Of a stretch of DNA of 64,000 nt, positions 26,608-35,083 are shown piece after piece. Position 1 is the first letter of the stretch; the number at the start of each line of letters is the position of its first letter. The translations under genes and the position numbers were made by a program. The notes under the pieces were generated by a model. That model was given only the letters and a program-made list of their open reading frames with translations, was not told where the DNA came from and searched no databases. The stretch is from Pontibacter kalidii (lineage in GTDB: Bacteria > Bacteroidota > Bacteroidia > Cytophagales > Hymenobacteraceae), in assembly GCF_026278245.1 (NCBI RefSeq), contig NZ_CP111079.1:4354501-4418500 (forward strand). The letters run 5' to 3'.

Positions 26608-27777
26608 CTACAACACAAACCCCAACAGCAGTCCGGTAAGGATAAGCACCGGCGCGGGTATTTTGGTGAACATAAGCAGGCAGAAAGTTACCACTACAAT
26701 GCTGAAGTTGAGGATAGTGCTTTCGATGGGGTGGTAGAGCAGTATGGCCGCAGCCACTACCATGCCGGAACTTACGGCGCTGATACCCTCCAGCGAAGCG
26801 CGGATCACCCTGTACTTTTTCAGCTCATCCCAGAAGCGGATCACGAAGAAGATCAGGAACGTGCCTGGCAGGAAAATGCCTGCCGTAGCCACGAACGAAC
26901 CCAGGAACTGCCCGGCAATGCCATACTCGCGCATGGCCAGGTTGCCCACAAAAGAGGTGAAGGAGAAGGTTGGCCCCGGCAGTGCCTGCGCAATGGCGTA
27001 GCCCGACAGGAACTCCTCGCCAGTCAGGTAGCCTTTAAAGTCCACGAACTCCGTGTATAATAGCGGGATGAGTACCTGCCCGCCTCCAAAGACAAGGCTC
27101 CCGTTACGGTAGAAGTTCTCGAACAAACGCATCGGCAGCGACGAAGTATAAGCACCCAGCAAAGCAGCTACCACCAGCACCGCCACATAAAGTATAAAGT
27201 TGGCCCACTCTATGTGCAGGCGCTTGTTCGGTTCGTGGGGGTGCTGCTTAAAACGAAAAGCCGTAACGGCTCCTCCTGCCAGCAGCAGGGCCGGGAATAC
27301 CCAGGGCGAGTGGAAGAAGTAGGCAAGTATGGCCGAGACCACCATCAGGGACACTGCTGTCTTGGTATGAATTACCTTGGCACTGATCATGTAGGCGGCG
27401 TAGGCCACAAATCCTACCGCCATTGGCTGTATATACTTCAGGAAGCCGAGCGATACGCCCTGCCCCTGCAAATAGGAGATGACGACAGCGGCTACGCCCA
27501 TAAAGGTGGCGGCCGGCAGAATCCAGACCAGCAGGGTGAGGTAAGCCAGGTTTGGCCCCCCTATCTTATAGCCAATGGCCGTAAGGGTTTGCGTGGAGGT
27601 GGGGCCGGGTAGGATGGAGCAGAGCGCGTTCAGCTCTATCAGTTCCTGTTCCGTCAGATAGCGGCGCTTCTCCACCAGCAGCTTGAACATCATGGCAATA
27701 TGCGCCTGTGGCCCGCCAAAAGCTGTGAAGGCCAGAAGCAATACGTCTTTCAGGAAGATGTAGTAGCGCAGACTCAT
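26608..27777 (-). CDS. chrA: Chromate transporter, two-CHR-domain form
   Basis: A CHR-family membrane transporter reported to export chromate, or to move other oxyanions. It has 389 residues and two homologous halves. The first has FTAFGGPQAHIAMM and ILPGPTSTQT. The second has LVFGGGQVLIPLLY and ALPGPTFSFTSF, the duplicated FGG and PGP signatures of the family. About ten to twelve hydrophobic segments. A hairpin separates it from the upstream oxygenase gene. Without other resistance genes its physiological role here is open. Confidence 0.9.
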   Translation of the reverse strand: MSLRYYIFLKDVLLLAFTAFGGPQAHIAMMFKLLVEKRRYLTEQELIELNALCSILPGPTSTQTLTAIGYKIGGPNLAYLTLLVWILPAATFMGVAAVVISYLQGQGVSLGFLKYIQPMAVGFVAYAAYMISAKVIHTKTAVSLMVVSAILAYFFHSPWVFPALLLAGGAVTAFRFKQHPHEPNKRLHIEWANFILYVAVLVVAALLGAYTSSLPMRLFENFYRNGSLVFGGGQVLIPLLYTEFVDFKGYLTGEEFLSGYAIAQALPGPTFSFTSFVGNLAMREYGIAGQFLGSFVATAGIFLPGTFLIFFVIRFWDELKKYRVIRASLEGISAVSSGMVVAAAILLYHPIESTILNFSIVVVTFCLLMFTKIPAPVLILTGLLLGFVL

Positions 27778-27793
27778 GATGGCATAAAAATAG

Positions 27794-27830
27794 AAAAAGA
27801 GAGACAGCTTTTCAGCTATCCCTCTTTTTT
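27794..27830. terminator. Hairpin between chrA and the upstream oxygenase
   Basis: AAAAGAG.GA.AGCT and AGCT.TC.CTCTTTT arms around TTTC, with A- and T-rich ends on both sides; it would end the minus-strand oxygenase transcript. Confidence 0.6.
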
Positions 27831-27858
27831 ATGTTCATAGGTGCATATACCCTGTAAC

Positions 27859-28845
27859 TTAGGATTTCTTCAGCAGGCCAAGCTCCACCAGTCGCTCGTT
27901 CAGGTATTCTCCTGCGGTGGCGTCCGGGTAGGCTTTGGGGTTTTTCTCATCTATACAGCTCTCCAGGCAGGTCAGGTCCATTTCGGAGCGCGGGTGCATG
28001 AAGAACGGGATAGAATAGCGCGAAGTATGCATCAGCTCGCGCGGCGGGTTCACCACACGGTGGATGGTGGACTTGAGCTTGTTATTAGTCAGGCGGGCCA
28101 GCATGTCTCCCACGTTTACCACCACCTGCTCCGGCAGGGCCGTAATCGGAATCCACTGGCCGTCGCGGCGCAGTACCTGCAGGCCGTCGGCGCTGGCGCC
28201 CATCAGCAGCGTGATCAGGTTTATGTCGCCGTGCTCGGCAGCGCGAACCGCATCGGCGGGTACACTATCCGGGTTTTCGATCGGGAAGTAGTGGATAGGG
28301 CGCAGAATGCTGTTGCCATACGTTACCTTCTCATCAAAGTAATTCTCCTCCAGGCCCAGGTGGATGGCAATGGCGCGCAGCACCTGCTTGCCGGCTGTCT
28401 CTAGCTTTCTGTAGGCTTCTAAAGTAGTTTCTTTGAAGGCTGGTACTTCTGCCGGGAAGATGTTCTCCGGGTATTCTGCTTTGATCGGGTCGCTGTCCGG
28501 AATATCGCTTAGCTCCTGGCCTACGTGGTAAAACTCCTTCAGGTCGCCGGTATTAAATCCTTTAGCTTTCTCTTTTCCCTTGCCTACGTAGCCGCGCTGG
28601 CCGGCAAGCTCGGGGTGCTCATACTTTTGCTTCACCTCGTCCGGCAGGGCGAAGAATGCCTTGGTGGCCGCATAAAGCTTTTCGGTCAGCTCGTTGCTAA
28701 GGCCGTGGTTACGCAGGGCAATAAAGCCTATGTTCTGGTAGGCCTCGCCAAGCCGCTTTACAAACTGAGCCTTCCTCTCCGCATCTCCAGAGATAAAATC
28801 CGCCAGGTCCAGGGACGGGATTTCATCAAACAAAATCTCGCTCAT
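27859..28845 (-). CDS. Isopenicillin-N-synthase-like 2-oxoglutarate/Fe(II) oxygenase
   Basis: A 328-residue non-heme iron oxygenase of the DIOX/IPNS-like superfamily. The N-terminal DIOX_N region has IPSLDLADFI and GFIALRNHGLS. The iron ligands are His-X-Asp in AEHGDINLITLL and the distal His in KSTIHRVVN. The 2-oxoglutarate-binding Arg-X-Ser is in RYSIPFFMHP. Real beta-lactam synthesis is not implied; such enzymes hydroxylate or desaturate many small molecules and no pathway genes are adjacent. Divergent from a lipoprotein gene across a 118-bp region containing an inverted repeat. Confidence 0.88.
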   Translation of the reverse strand: MSEILFDEIPSLDLADFISGDAERKAQFVKRLGEAYQNIGFIALRNHGLSNELTEKLYAATKAFFALPDEVKQKYEHPELAGQRGYVGKGKEKAKGFNTGDLKEFYHVGQELSDIPDSDPIKAEYPENIFPAEVPAFKETTLEAYRKLETAGKQVLRAIAIHLGLEENYFDEKVTYGNSILRPIHYFPIENPDSVPADAVRAAEHGDINLITLLMGASADGLQVLRRDGQWIPITALPEQVVVNVGDMLARLTNNKLKSTIHRVVNPPRELMHTSRYSIPFFMHPRSEMDLTCLESCIDEKNPKAYPDATAGEYLNERLVELGLLKKS

Positions 28846-28866
28846 ACTCGCTCGTATATAAAAATT

Positions 28867-28911
28867 TTCGTATACTTTAGTGTGATATCCACGTAGTTCG
28901 CAATATACGAA
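28867..28911. promoter_or_regulatory. Inverted repeat in a divergent promoter
   Basis: TTCGTATA (28867-28874) and TATACGAA (28904-28911) are perfect inverted arms 29 bases apart between the oxygenase and lipoprotein starts. The half-site overlaps the over-represented TATACTT word. Confidence 0.3.
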
Positions 28912-28963
28912 GAATAATTGCTAAATTAGCTACAACGAAAACCTAACGATACAGAATAAATTC

Positions 28964-29806
28964 ATGAAAAAAACGTACCTACTGCTGGCCTCGGCCCTGA
29001 TGCTCAGTTTCTCGGCCTGTGATACCGCACGCCAGACGCAGGAAGCCGAAAACCAAACACCCGAAGCATCGAGAGTTACCGCAGGCCCAACACCGTCAGG
29101 CGCTGTTATGAGCAAAGGCGGGCTGCGCGTTTACGCCTTCGACAACTCGCAGAAGTACCCTGAGTCGCAGCTGCGCCTGAACACACCACCTGCCGGAGGT
29201 GTGGTGGAGCCGGGCCCGGTTCAGTTCAACTACTCGCTATCTAACTTTGAGTTGACCCGCATGACGCCGCACTCCAATGCGGAGCACCTGGCGAACTCGC
29301 ACCAGGGACAGCACATCCACAACATCGTGGATAACCAGCCATATACCGCCCACTACGAAACTGAGTTTACAAAAGAGATAGAGGAAGGGGAGCACGTGAT
29401 TCTGTCGTTCCTGTCGCGCTCCTACCACGAGAGCCTGAAGCACAAGGGCGCCTACGATCTGCGCAAGATTACCGTAGGCAGGCCTACCGAAACACTGGAG
29501 TTTGACGAGGGGGCGCCACATATGTTCTATAGCCGCCCGAAAGGCGAGTACGTGGGCCCTCAGGAGACAGAGCGGGTGATGCTCGACTTCTATCTGGTTA
29601 ACACAGACCTCTCTACCACCGGCAACAAGGTGCGCGCCACTATTAACGGTACCGAGTTCATGCTCGACCGCTGGATGCCCTACATCATGGAAGGCCTGCC
29701 GATGGGCGAGAACACCATCAAGCTGGAGTTGGTAGACAACAATGGCAATGTGCTGCCAGGCCCGTTCAACAGCGTGGAGCGAACGATCACGCTGAAGGCA
29801 CAATAG
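28964..29806 (+). CDS. Lipoprotein of unknown function
   Basis: A 280-residue protein with a lipoprotein signal (LLASALMLSFSAC, Cys19 as the lipidated residue). It is followed by a Thr/Pro/Glu-rich linker to about residue 45 and then a mostly beta-sheet mature part with conserved-looking His-rich segments (HSNAEHLANSHQGQHIHN, ILSFLSRSYHE). The end (GENTIKLELVDNNGNVLPG) looks like an Ig-like or cupredoxin-like beta domain. I do not recognise the family. Single gene, divergent from the oxygenase, with a terminator after it. Confidence 0.8.
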   Translation: MKKTYLLLASALMLSFSACDTARQTQEAENQTPEASRVTAGPTPSGAVMSKGGLRVYAFDNSQKYPESQLRLNTPPAGGVVEPGPVQFNYSLSNFELTRMTPHSNAEHLANSHQGQHIHNIVDNQPYTAHYETEFTKEIEEGEHVILSFLSRSYHESLKHKGAYDLRKITVGRPTETLEFDEGAPHMFYSRPKGEYVGPQETERVMLDFYLVNTDLSTTGNKVRATINGTEFMLDRWMPYIMEGLPMGENTIKLELVDNNGNVLPGPFNSVERTITLKAQ

Positions 29807-29832
29807 CCTGCAAGTAAAGTATAAAGTATAAG

Positions 29833-29866
29833 AAAGCCCGCTTCTGGTATACAGGGGCGGGCTTTT
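29833..29866 (+). terminator. Terminator after lipoprotein gene
   Basis: AAAGCCCGC and GCGGGCTTT pair in a 9-bp stem, followed by TCT. Two adjacent AAGTATA words (29817-29830) lie between the stop and this stem. Confidence 0.75.
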
Positions 29867-29995
29867 CTCGTATTTATACTTATTCCTCCAAGCTTTCAGC
29901 AGAGGCACCGGGAAAGCAAAAGCTGCGAAGGTTTTGATAGCGCCTAAACTATTTAAGGGTTCGCTATCCCATCTTTTCCTTAAATCACCATCCCC

Positions 29996-30403
29996 ATGAA
30001 AGCGAAAAAACTGCTTTTGATACTGGTGCTGGCAGCTCTTGCAGGGTGTAGCCAGCAAGTGCCGACTTATACTTCCTCAGGTAAGGAGGTGCTGATGGTG
30101 CAAAGAGATGTGAGCCTTTACCGGAAAACACCGAAAGTATGGCCTGCAAAAGGAAAGGTTCTTGCGACAGCAGAGGAGCTGATTTTTATCCCCACGCCAT
30201 ACTTTGGAGGCCTGTATGTTAATGGGAGAGATAGTACCTATATCAACTTAAATGGAGTAAGAGGCTTCAAAGACAAAAAATGGATGCTGGTGTTTCCATT
30301 CGGGCTGGAGGTCATCACCGCCGACAGCGCTACCTACTCTTTTGTTGCCGTGCGGCGAAATGAGTTAGCCAGAAAAATGGAAGAGCTGGGGCAGGAAGAA
30401 TAA
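29996..30403 (+). CDS. Small lipoprotein of unknown function
   Basis: A 135-residue protein with a clear lipoprotein signal (LLILVLAALAGCSQQ, Cys18). The mature part is short and beta-rich (VLMVQRDVSLYRKTPKVWPA, IFIPTPYFGGLYVNG, WMLVFPFGLEVITADSATYS) and could be an SH3-like or lipocalin-like fold; that is a guess. No family recognised. Preceded by a 189-bp gap holding the terminator of the previous gene, and followed by a perfect hairpin. Confidence 0.75.
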   Translation: MKAKKLLLILVLAALAGCSQQVPTYTSSGKEVLMVQRDVSLYRKTPKVWPAKGKVLATAEELIFIPTPYFGGLYVNGRDSTYINLNGVRGFKDKKWMLVFPFGLEVITADSATYSFVAVRRNELARKMEELGQEE

Positions 30404-30432
30404 AGTATAGCTTATACCCTGTAGCCCTTTAA

Positions 30433-30472
30433 AAGCGGCGGCCACTCCAAAGTATGAAGTGGCCGCCGCTTC
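30433..30472. terminator. Bidirectional terminator
   Basis: AAGCGGCGGCCACT and AGTGGCCGCCGCTT are perfect 14-base arms around a 12-base loop, between the convergent lipoprotein and floA genes. Confidence 0.8.
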
Positions 30473-30491
30473 TTAAAGTAGAAACTAGGCT

Positions 30492-31493
30492 TTACTCTTT
30501 TGCTCTGTTTGGCGTGTTACTGCCTCCGCCACCCTGTCCCGGGTTGGCGATGTTGTTGCGCATGTCGGTGTCGGACTGGATATTCTGCATACGGTAGTAA
30601 TCCATAATGCCGAGGTTGCCGCCGCGGAAGGCCGCTGCGATGGCCTGAGGCACTTCCACCTCCGCCTGAATCACGTTGGCGCGGGCCTCCTGTGCCTTTG
30701 CCTTCATTTCCTGCTCTACGGCCACGGCCATGGCACGACGCTCTTCGGCCTTGGCCTCTGCTACTTTTAAGTCGGCCCCAGCCTGGTCTATCTGCAGTTT
30801 TGCGCCAATGTTCTCTCCCACGTCAATATCGGCAATGTCGATAGACAGGATCTCGTAAGCAGTGCCAGCATCGAGGCCTTTCTGCAGTACCAGCTTGGAA
30901 ATAATATCCGGGTTTTCTAACACTGTTTTATGGGAATTAGATGAGCCGATGGAGGTTACAATGCCCTCGCCCACACGGGCAAGTATGGTTTCCTCGCCGG
31001 CGCCACCAACCAGTTGGTTAATGTTGGCACGAACGGTAACGCGTGCTTTCGCGATTAGCTGAATGCCGTCCTGCGCTACGGCGGCTACGTTCGGTGTGTT
31101 GATCACCTTGGGATTAACGGAAGTGGTAACGGCCTCGAACACGTTACGGCCGGCCAGGTCTATGGCCGTGGCTTGCTTAAAGGAAAGCGGAATATTGGCC
31201 TTGTCTGCCGAAATCAACGCCTTGATCACAGTTGGTACGTTGCCGCCGGCCAGGTAGTGTGTCTCCAGCTCGGTGGTGGTCAGGTCGATGCCCGCTTTGG
31301 TGGCGTTGATCATGGAGTTAACGATGAGGCTTGGCGGCACCTTACGGATGCGCATAAAGACCAGCTCCAGCAGGCCCACGCGCACGCCCGAGAACAGGGC
31401 CGTGATCCAGAGGCTGATCGGCACAAAGTATAAAAAGATGATGAGCAGGATAATACCGCCTGCTATAAGAAAAAGGGGAGTTAAATTTTCCAT
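30492..31493 (-). CDS. floA: Flotillin-like protein FloA
   Basis: An SPFH-domain membrane scaffold of bacterial functional microdomains. It has 333 residues. An N-terminal hydrophobic anchor ([20 protein letters not shown]) leads into [18 protein letters not shown] and the SPFH region ([33 protein letters not shown]). A coiled, Ala/Glu-rich segment follows ([40 protein letters not shown]). The C-terminus is a Gly/Asn-rich tail. It lies 9 bp after the NfeD-like gene on the same strand, the standard NfeD-flotillin operon. Confidence 0.95.
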   Translation of the reverse strand: MENLTPLFLIAGGIILLIIFLYFVPISLWITALFSGVRVGLLELVFMRIRKVPPSLIVNSMINATKAGIDLTTTELETHYLAGGNVPTVIKALISADKANIPLSFKQATAIDLAGRNVFEAVTTSVNPKVINTPNVAAVAQDGIQLIAKARVTVRANINQLVGGAGEETILARVGEGIVTSIGSSNSHKTVLENPDIISKLVLQKGLDAGTAYEILSIDIADIDVGENIGAKLQIDQAGADLKVAEAKAEERRAMAVAVEQEMKAKAQEARANVIQAEVEVPQAIAAAFRGGNLGIMDYYRMQNIQSDTDMRNNIANPGQGGGGSNTPNRAKE

Positions 31494-31502
31494 CTGTGTA
31501 AG

Positions 31503-31976
31503 TTAGGAGATTGCTTCTACGATAATCTTATTTTGACTTAATCTGATAATGCGAATCGGGGTGTTGGGGGCCAGAAACTCTCCCTCGGTCTGTACCTCGT
31601 GGTGCTGGCCTGCAAACAAGGCTCTGCCCTGTGGCCGCAGCGCCGAAATAGCCTTGCCTTCCTCGCCAACCGCCAGCGCATGCTGGTGGTCCTCGTTCAC
31701 ACGGCCCCGGTTCTGCTCTTTCAGGGCAAAGCGCGTCCAGCTATCCGACCGGAAACTGTAGAAGAAGGCCAGCGCGCCAATGAGCACGGTGGCGGCAAGT
31801 ATGATGTGGCCGGTACTATTGCCCAGTGCCGCATAGCCTATCCATATGCCGATGGCAGTAAGGATAAAGCCAAGTATGCCCACAATGGTAGTGCCCGGCA
31901 CAAAGATCAACTCCACTATGATCAGTAGCAGGCCAATGCCGACGAGCGAAATAACTGTGATCCAATCCAATAGCAT
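31503..31976 (-). CDS. NfeD-like membrane protein
   Basis: The partner of flotillin-type proteins. It has 157 residues from the ATG at 31976; an in-frame TTG eight codons upstream is unlikely. Three membrane helices occupy about residues 5-80 (VGIGLLLIIVELIFVPGTTI, GILGFILTAIGIWIGYAALG, HIILAATVLIGALAFFYSF). A C-terminal OB-fold follows (GEEGKAISALRPQGRALFAG, FLAPNTPIRIIRLSQNKIIV). It lacks the N-terminal protease domain of long NfeD proteins, so it is the short form. Directly upstream of floA. Confidence 0.92.
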   Translation of the reverse strand: MLLDWITVISLVGIGLLLIIVELIFVPGTTIVGILGFILTAIGIWIGYAALGNSTGHIILAATVLIGALAFFYSFRSDSWTRFALKEQNRGRVNEDHQHALAVGEEGKAISALRPQGRALFAGQHHEVQTEGEFLAPNTPIRIIRLSQNKIIVEAIS

Positions 31977-32070
31977 AGGGCGAAAGGTTATTGTGTACAA
32001 TATAGCAAATTCTTCATCAAATTATGCGAATAGTTGCCAGTCCCGGCGAAGGTAAAAATCGCCCCTAAGC

Positions 32071-32103
32071 AAAAGCGCCACCCTCGAGTAGAGAAGTGGC
32101 GCT
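32071..32103 (-). terminator. Terminator after proS
   Basis: On the minus strand AGCGCCAC and GTGGCGCT form an 8-bp stem followed by TTTTGCTT. Confidence 0.6.
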
Positions 32104-32154
32104 CTAAAACAGGTTGCCGCTACAGTTTTTTATCGGGCAACGATTAGCAGGGCA

Positions 32155-33633
32155 TTAGTAGGCCTTGGCAAAGTATACGCGGCGCTTGCTCGGCTTGCCG
32201 GTTACCAGATCCACGCCGTCTTCCTCGGGCGTGTTCAGGCCGATGCAGCGGATGGTAGCCTTCGTCTCCTCCTTGATGCGCTCCTCGGTCTCAGGGGTGC
32301 CATCCCAGTGGGCAAGCACAAAGCCGCCCTTATTTTCCAGCACCTGCTTGAACTCCTCGTAAGAATCTACCTTGGTGGTGTGCTCCTCACGGTAATTCAG
32401 CGCTTTGTTGTAGATGTTCTCCTGGATCTCGTCGAGGAGGGCCGGGATGTAATCCGCCAGCGTGGCGAATTGCTGCGTGCTTTTTTCCTTGGTGTCGCGG
32501 CGGGCCACTTCGGCGGTGCCGTTCTCCAGGTCGCGGGCCCCGATGGCAATGCGCACCGGCACGCCTTTCAGCTCCCACTCGGCAAACTTAAAGCCCGGGC
32601 GCTCGGTGTCGCGGTCGTCGAACTTCACGCTGATGCCTTTGGCCAACAGCTCGCGCTTCAGCTGGTTTACCTTCTCCGTGATCTGCGCCAGCTGCTCCTC
32701 ACCTTTGTAGATCGGCACGATCACCACCTGGATAGGGGCCAGCTTTGGAGGCAGCACCAGGCCCTCATCGTCGGAGTGGGCCATCACCAGCGCGCCCATC
32801 AGGCGCGTGCTCACGCCCCACGAGGTGCCCCACACGTGCTCCAGGCCGCCGTCTTTCGTGGCGAACTTCACGTCGAACGCCTTAGCAAAGTTCTGGCCCA
32901 GGAAGTGCGAGGTGCCCGCCTGCAGCGCCTTGCCATCCTGCATCATCCCTTCGATGCAATAGGTCTCCAAAGCACCGGCAAAGCGCTCGCTCGGGGTTTT
33001 GATGCCGCGAATCACCGGTAGTGCCAAGTATTGCTCGGCAAAGGTAGCGTATACTTCCAGCATCTGCTCTGTTTCGGCAATAGCCTCCTCGGCGGTGGCG
33101 TGGGCCGTGTGGCCTTCCTGCCACAGGAACTCCGCCGTGCGCAGGAACAGACGCGTGCGCATTTCCCAGCGCACCACGTTGGCCCACTGGTTTATCAGCA
33201 GGGGCAGGTCGCGGTAGCTTTGTATCCAGTTTTTGTACGTATTCCAGATCACGGCCTCCGAGGTAGGGCGCACGATCAGTTCTTCCTCGAGTTTGGCGTT
33301 CGGGTCCACGCGCAGTTTGCCTGGCTTGTCCGGGTCGTTTTGCAGACGGTAGTGCGTTACCACGGCGCATTCCTTTGCGAAGCCTTCGGCGTTCTGCTCC
33401 TCGGCTTCAAACAAGCTCTTGGGCACGAACAGCGGGAAATAGGCGTTCTCGTGGCCGGTGGCCTTAAACATGTCGTCCAGCTGGCGTTGCATCTTCTCCC
33501 AGATGGCGTAACCATATGGCTTGATCACCATGCATCCGCGCACGGCCGAGTTCTCCGCCAGACCTGCCTTTTTCACCAGCTCGTTATACCACAGCGAGTA
33601 ATCGTCGCTTCTTTTAGGTAACCCTTTGCTCAT
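32155..33633 (-). CDS. proS: Prolyl-tRNA synthetase, short (type 3)
   Basis: Charges tRNA(Pro) with proline. It has 492 residues. The class II core has [14 protein letters not shown] (motif 1 region), [13 protein letters not shown] and [20 protein letters not shown] (motif 2), and [20 protein letters not shown] (motif 3). The anticodon-binding domain ([18 protein letters not shown]) and the zinc-like C-terminal domain ([13 protein letters not shown], ending VYFAKAY) make it the archaeal/eukaryal-like form without an editing insertion. Monocistronic, with a 196-bp AT-rich divergent region to the lipoprotein at 33830. Confidence 0.96.
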   Translation of the reverse strand: MSKGLPKRSDDYSLWYNELVKKAGLAENSAVRGCMVIKPYGYAIWEKMQRQLDDMFKATGHENAYFPLFVPKSLFEAEEQNAEGFAKECAVVTHYRLQNDPDKPGKLRVDPNAKLEEELIVRPTSEAVIWNTYKNWIQSYRDLPLLINQWANVVRWEMRTRLFLRTAEFLWQEGHTAHATAEEAIAETEQMLEVYATFAEQYLALPVIRGIKTPSERFAGALETYCIEGMMQDGKALQAGTSHFLGQNFAKAFDVKFATKDGGLEHVWGTSWGVSTRLMGALVMAHSDDEGLVLPPKLAPIQVVIVPIYKGEEQLAQITEKVNQLKRELLAKGISVKFDDRDTERPGFKFAEWELKGVPVRIAIGARDLENGTAEVARRDTKEKSTQQFATLADYIPALLDEIQENIYNKALNYREEHTTKVDSYEEFKQVLENKGGFVLAHWDGTPETEERIKEETKATIRCIGLNTPEEDGVDLVTGKPSKRRVYFAKAY

Positions 33634-33779
33634 TTTACTTTTATTTTATCGTAAATATCTGATTTGTATTGATTCTGGAACAAATTTTGTTATCTAGATA
33701 TATAGAATCCGGACATCGTTCCGGCTCAAAATTACGTTAATATTATTATACTATAGATAAGGTTTTACCCAATTGTGCT

Positions 33780-33787
33780 TATCTTTG
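33780..33787 (+). promoter_or_regulatory. -7 box of the low-complexity lipoprotein
   Basis: TATCTTTG fits TAnnTTTG about 43 bases before the ATG at 33830, in an AT-rich promoter region. Confidence 0.5.
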
Positions 33788-33829
33788 ATATAGAAGAAGT
33801 TATTACCCACAGATCATCAGCAGAAGGCC

Positions 33830-35056
33830 ATGAAAAAATATACCTTACTTACCATAGCCCCCGCGCTTGCTCTGCTGGCTGTAGGCTGTAGCAGCCCCGT
33901 TGCGATGCAGTCGTCGGAGTACGACGATATGTACTACAGTTCTTCGGACCAGACAGTGTACGTGGAGCCGGCAGCGCAGCAACTACAGCAGCAGCAGCAG
34001 CAGGCTTACCAGCAGCAATATGATTCCCGCAGCCAGGAGGCAGCAGTTGCCGATGGCGAAGTGCTTAACCCTGAATACTCGGAAAGCAACATCACGCAGA
34101 ACTACGCCGGCGATGAGTACTACGACGGCCGCTCCTATGACGAGCGCGACAACTGGTACCGCCCGAGCTACTCGTATGTAGATCCTTATTGGGGATCAGC
34201 CTACGTGCCGCGCCGCGCGAGCTATGCCTTCTATGATCCCTTCTATGACCCTTTCTACTACGATCCGTTTTACTATGATCCTTTCTGGAGCAATGCCCGT
34301 TTCAGAACCGGCGTGAGCATCAGCTTTAACTATGGTTGGGGCGGCGGAGGTTACTACAGGCATCCGTACTATGGCTACAGCAACTGGTTCCCGAACAGCT
34401 ACGGCCACGGTTTCTACAACGGCTACTACAGAGGCTTCTATAACGGCCACTATGCTCACCACAGCCCGTACGGCTGGTACAACGACCGGCCAGTGGTGAT
34501 CGGCAAGGCCAGCAGGGTGCAGTATGGCCCGCGCGACAGCCGCAATACGCAGGTTAACAGTGGAGGCACTGGCAGACCATCCAGGGACGGTGTTATCCGA
34601 AGCGAGAGCACCGGACAACAACAGCAGCAAAGCGTAGGCCGACAGTCGCGCAGCAGCCGCAGCACGGTGGCGCCAGCTACCGGAGGCAGGCAGGAGTTGC
34701 CGGCAAGGCCAAGCCGCAGCAGCAGAAGCACCACCGTGCAACCACAGCAGCAGAACGCACAGCCAGCGCCAAGCAATAACCGCAGCAACCGCAGAACCCG
34801 CGAGTATGTGCCGAGCCGCTCCACAGAGCAGCCGCAGCAGCGCCGCGAGGTCCGCACCCGTAGTGTTGAGCGTCAGCCAAGCCGCACCATTGAGCGAAGC
34901 GAGCCCGTGCGCATTGAGCGCAGCCAGCCGAGCCGCTCGATAGAAAGCAGGCCGAGCCGTACGTACGAGAGCTCACCGAGCCCGAGCCCAAGTAGGAGCA
35001 GCAACAGCAACTCATCATCTTCCGGGGGCGGCCGTCCATCACGAGGAAATAACTAG
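33830..35056 (+). CDS. Low-complexity lipoprotein with YDPFY repeats and Arg/Ser-rich tail
   Basis: A 408-residue protein with a lipoprotein signal ending in LLAVGCSS (Cys20). Four compositional zones follow. A Gln tract lies near residues 50-65. A Tyr/Asp/Pro/Phe-rich array (FYDPFYDPFYYDPFYYDPFW) spans about residues 134-153. A Gly/Tyr/His-rich segment (YYRHPYYGYSNW, GFYNGYYRGFYNGHY) comes next. The last 150 residues are rich in Arg, Ser, Gln and Pro, with RPSR/RTIERS-like units. No catalytic domain is visible; it looks like a surface or envelope structural, possibly disordered, protein. It is followed 27 bp later by the outer-membrane barrel at 35084, and they may be co-transcribed. Confidence 0.82.
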   Translation: MKKYTLLTIAPALALLAVGCSSPVAMQSSEYDDMYYSSSDQTVYVEPAAQQLQQQQQQAYQQQYDSRSQEAAVADGEVLNPEYSESNITQNYAGDEYYDGRSYDERDNWYRPSYSYVDPYWGSAYVPRRASYAFYDPFYDPFYYDPFYYDPFWSNARFRTGVSISFNYGWGGGGYYRHPYYGYSNWFPNSYGHGFYNGYYRGFYNGHYAHHSPYGWYNDRPVVIGKASRVQYGPRDSRNTQVNSGGTGRPSRDGVIRSESTGQQQQQSVGRQSRSSRSTVAPATGGRQELPARPSRSSRSTTVQPQQQNAQPAPSNNRSNRRTREYVPSRSTEQPQQRREVRTRSVERQPSRTIERSEPVRIERSQPSRSIESRPSRTYESSPSPSPSRSSNSNSSSSGGGRPSRGNN

Positions 35057-35083
35057 ACGCATAGTATAAAAACTATATAACAG

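Noticed and set aside
27859-28845. True isopenicillin N synthase and beta-lactam cluster
   Set aside because: Only the general iron/2-oxoglutarate motifs are present and no peptide synthetase or acyltransferase is nearby.
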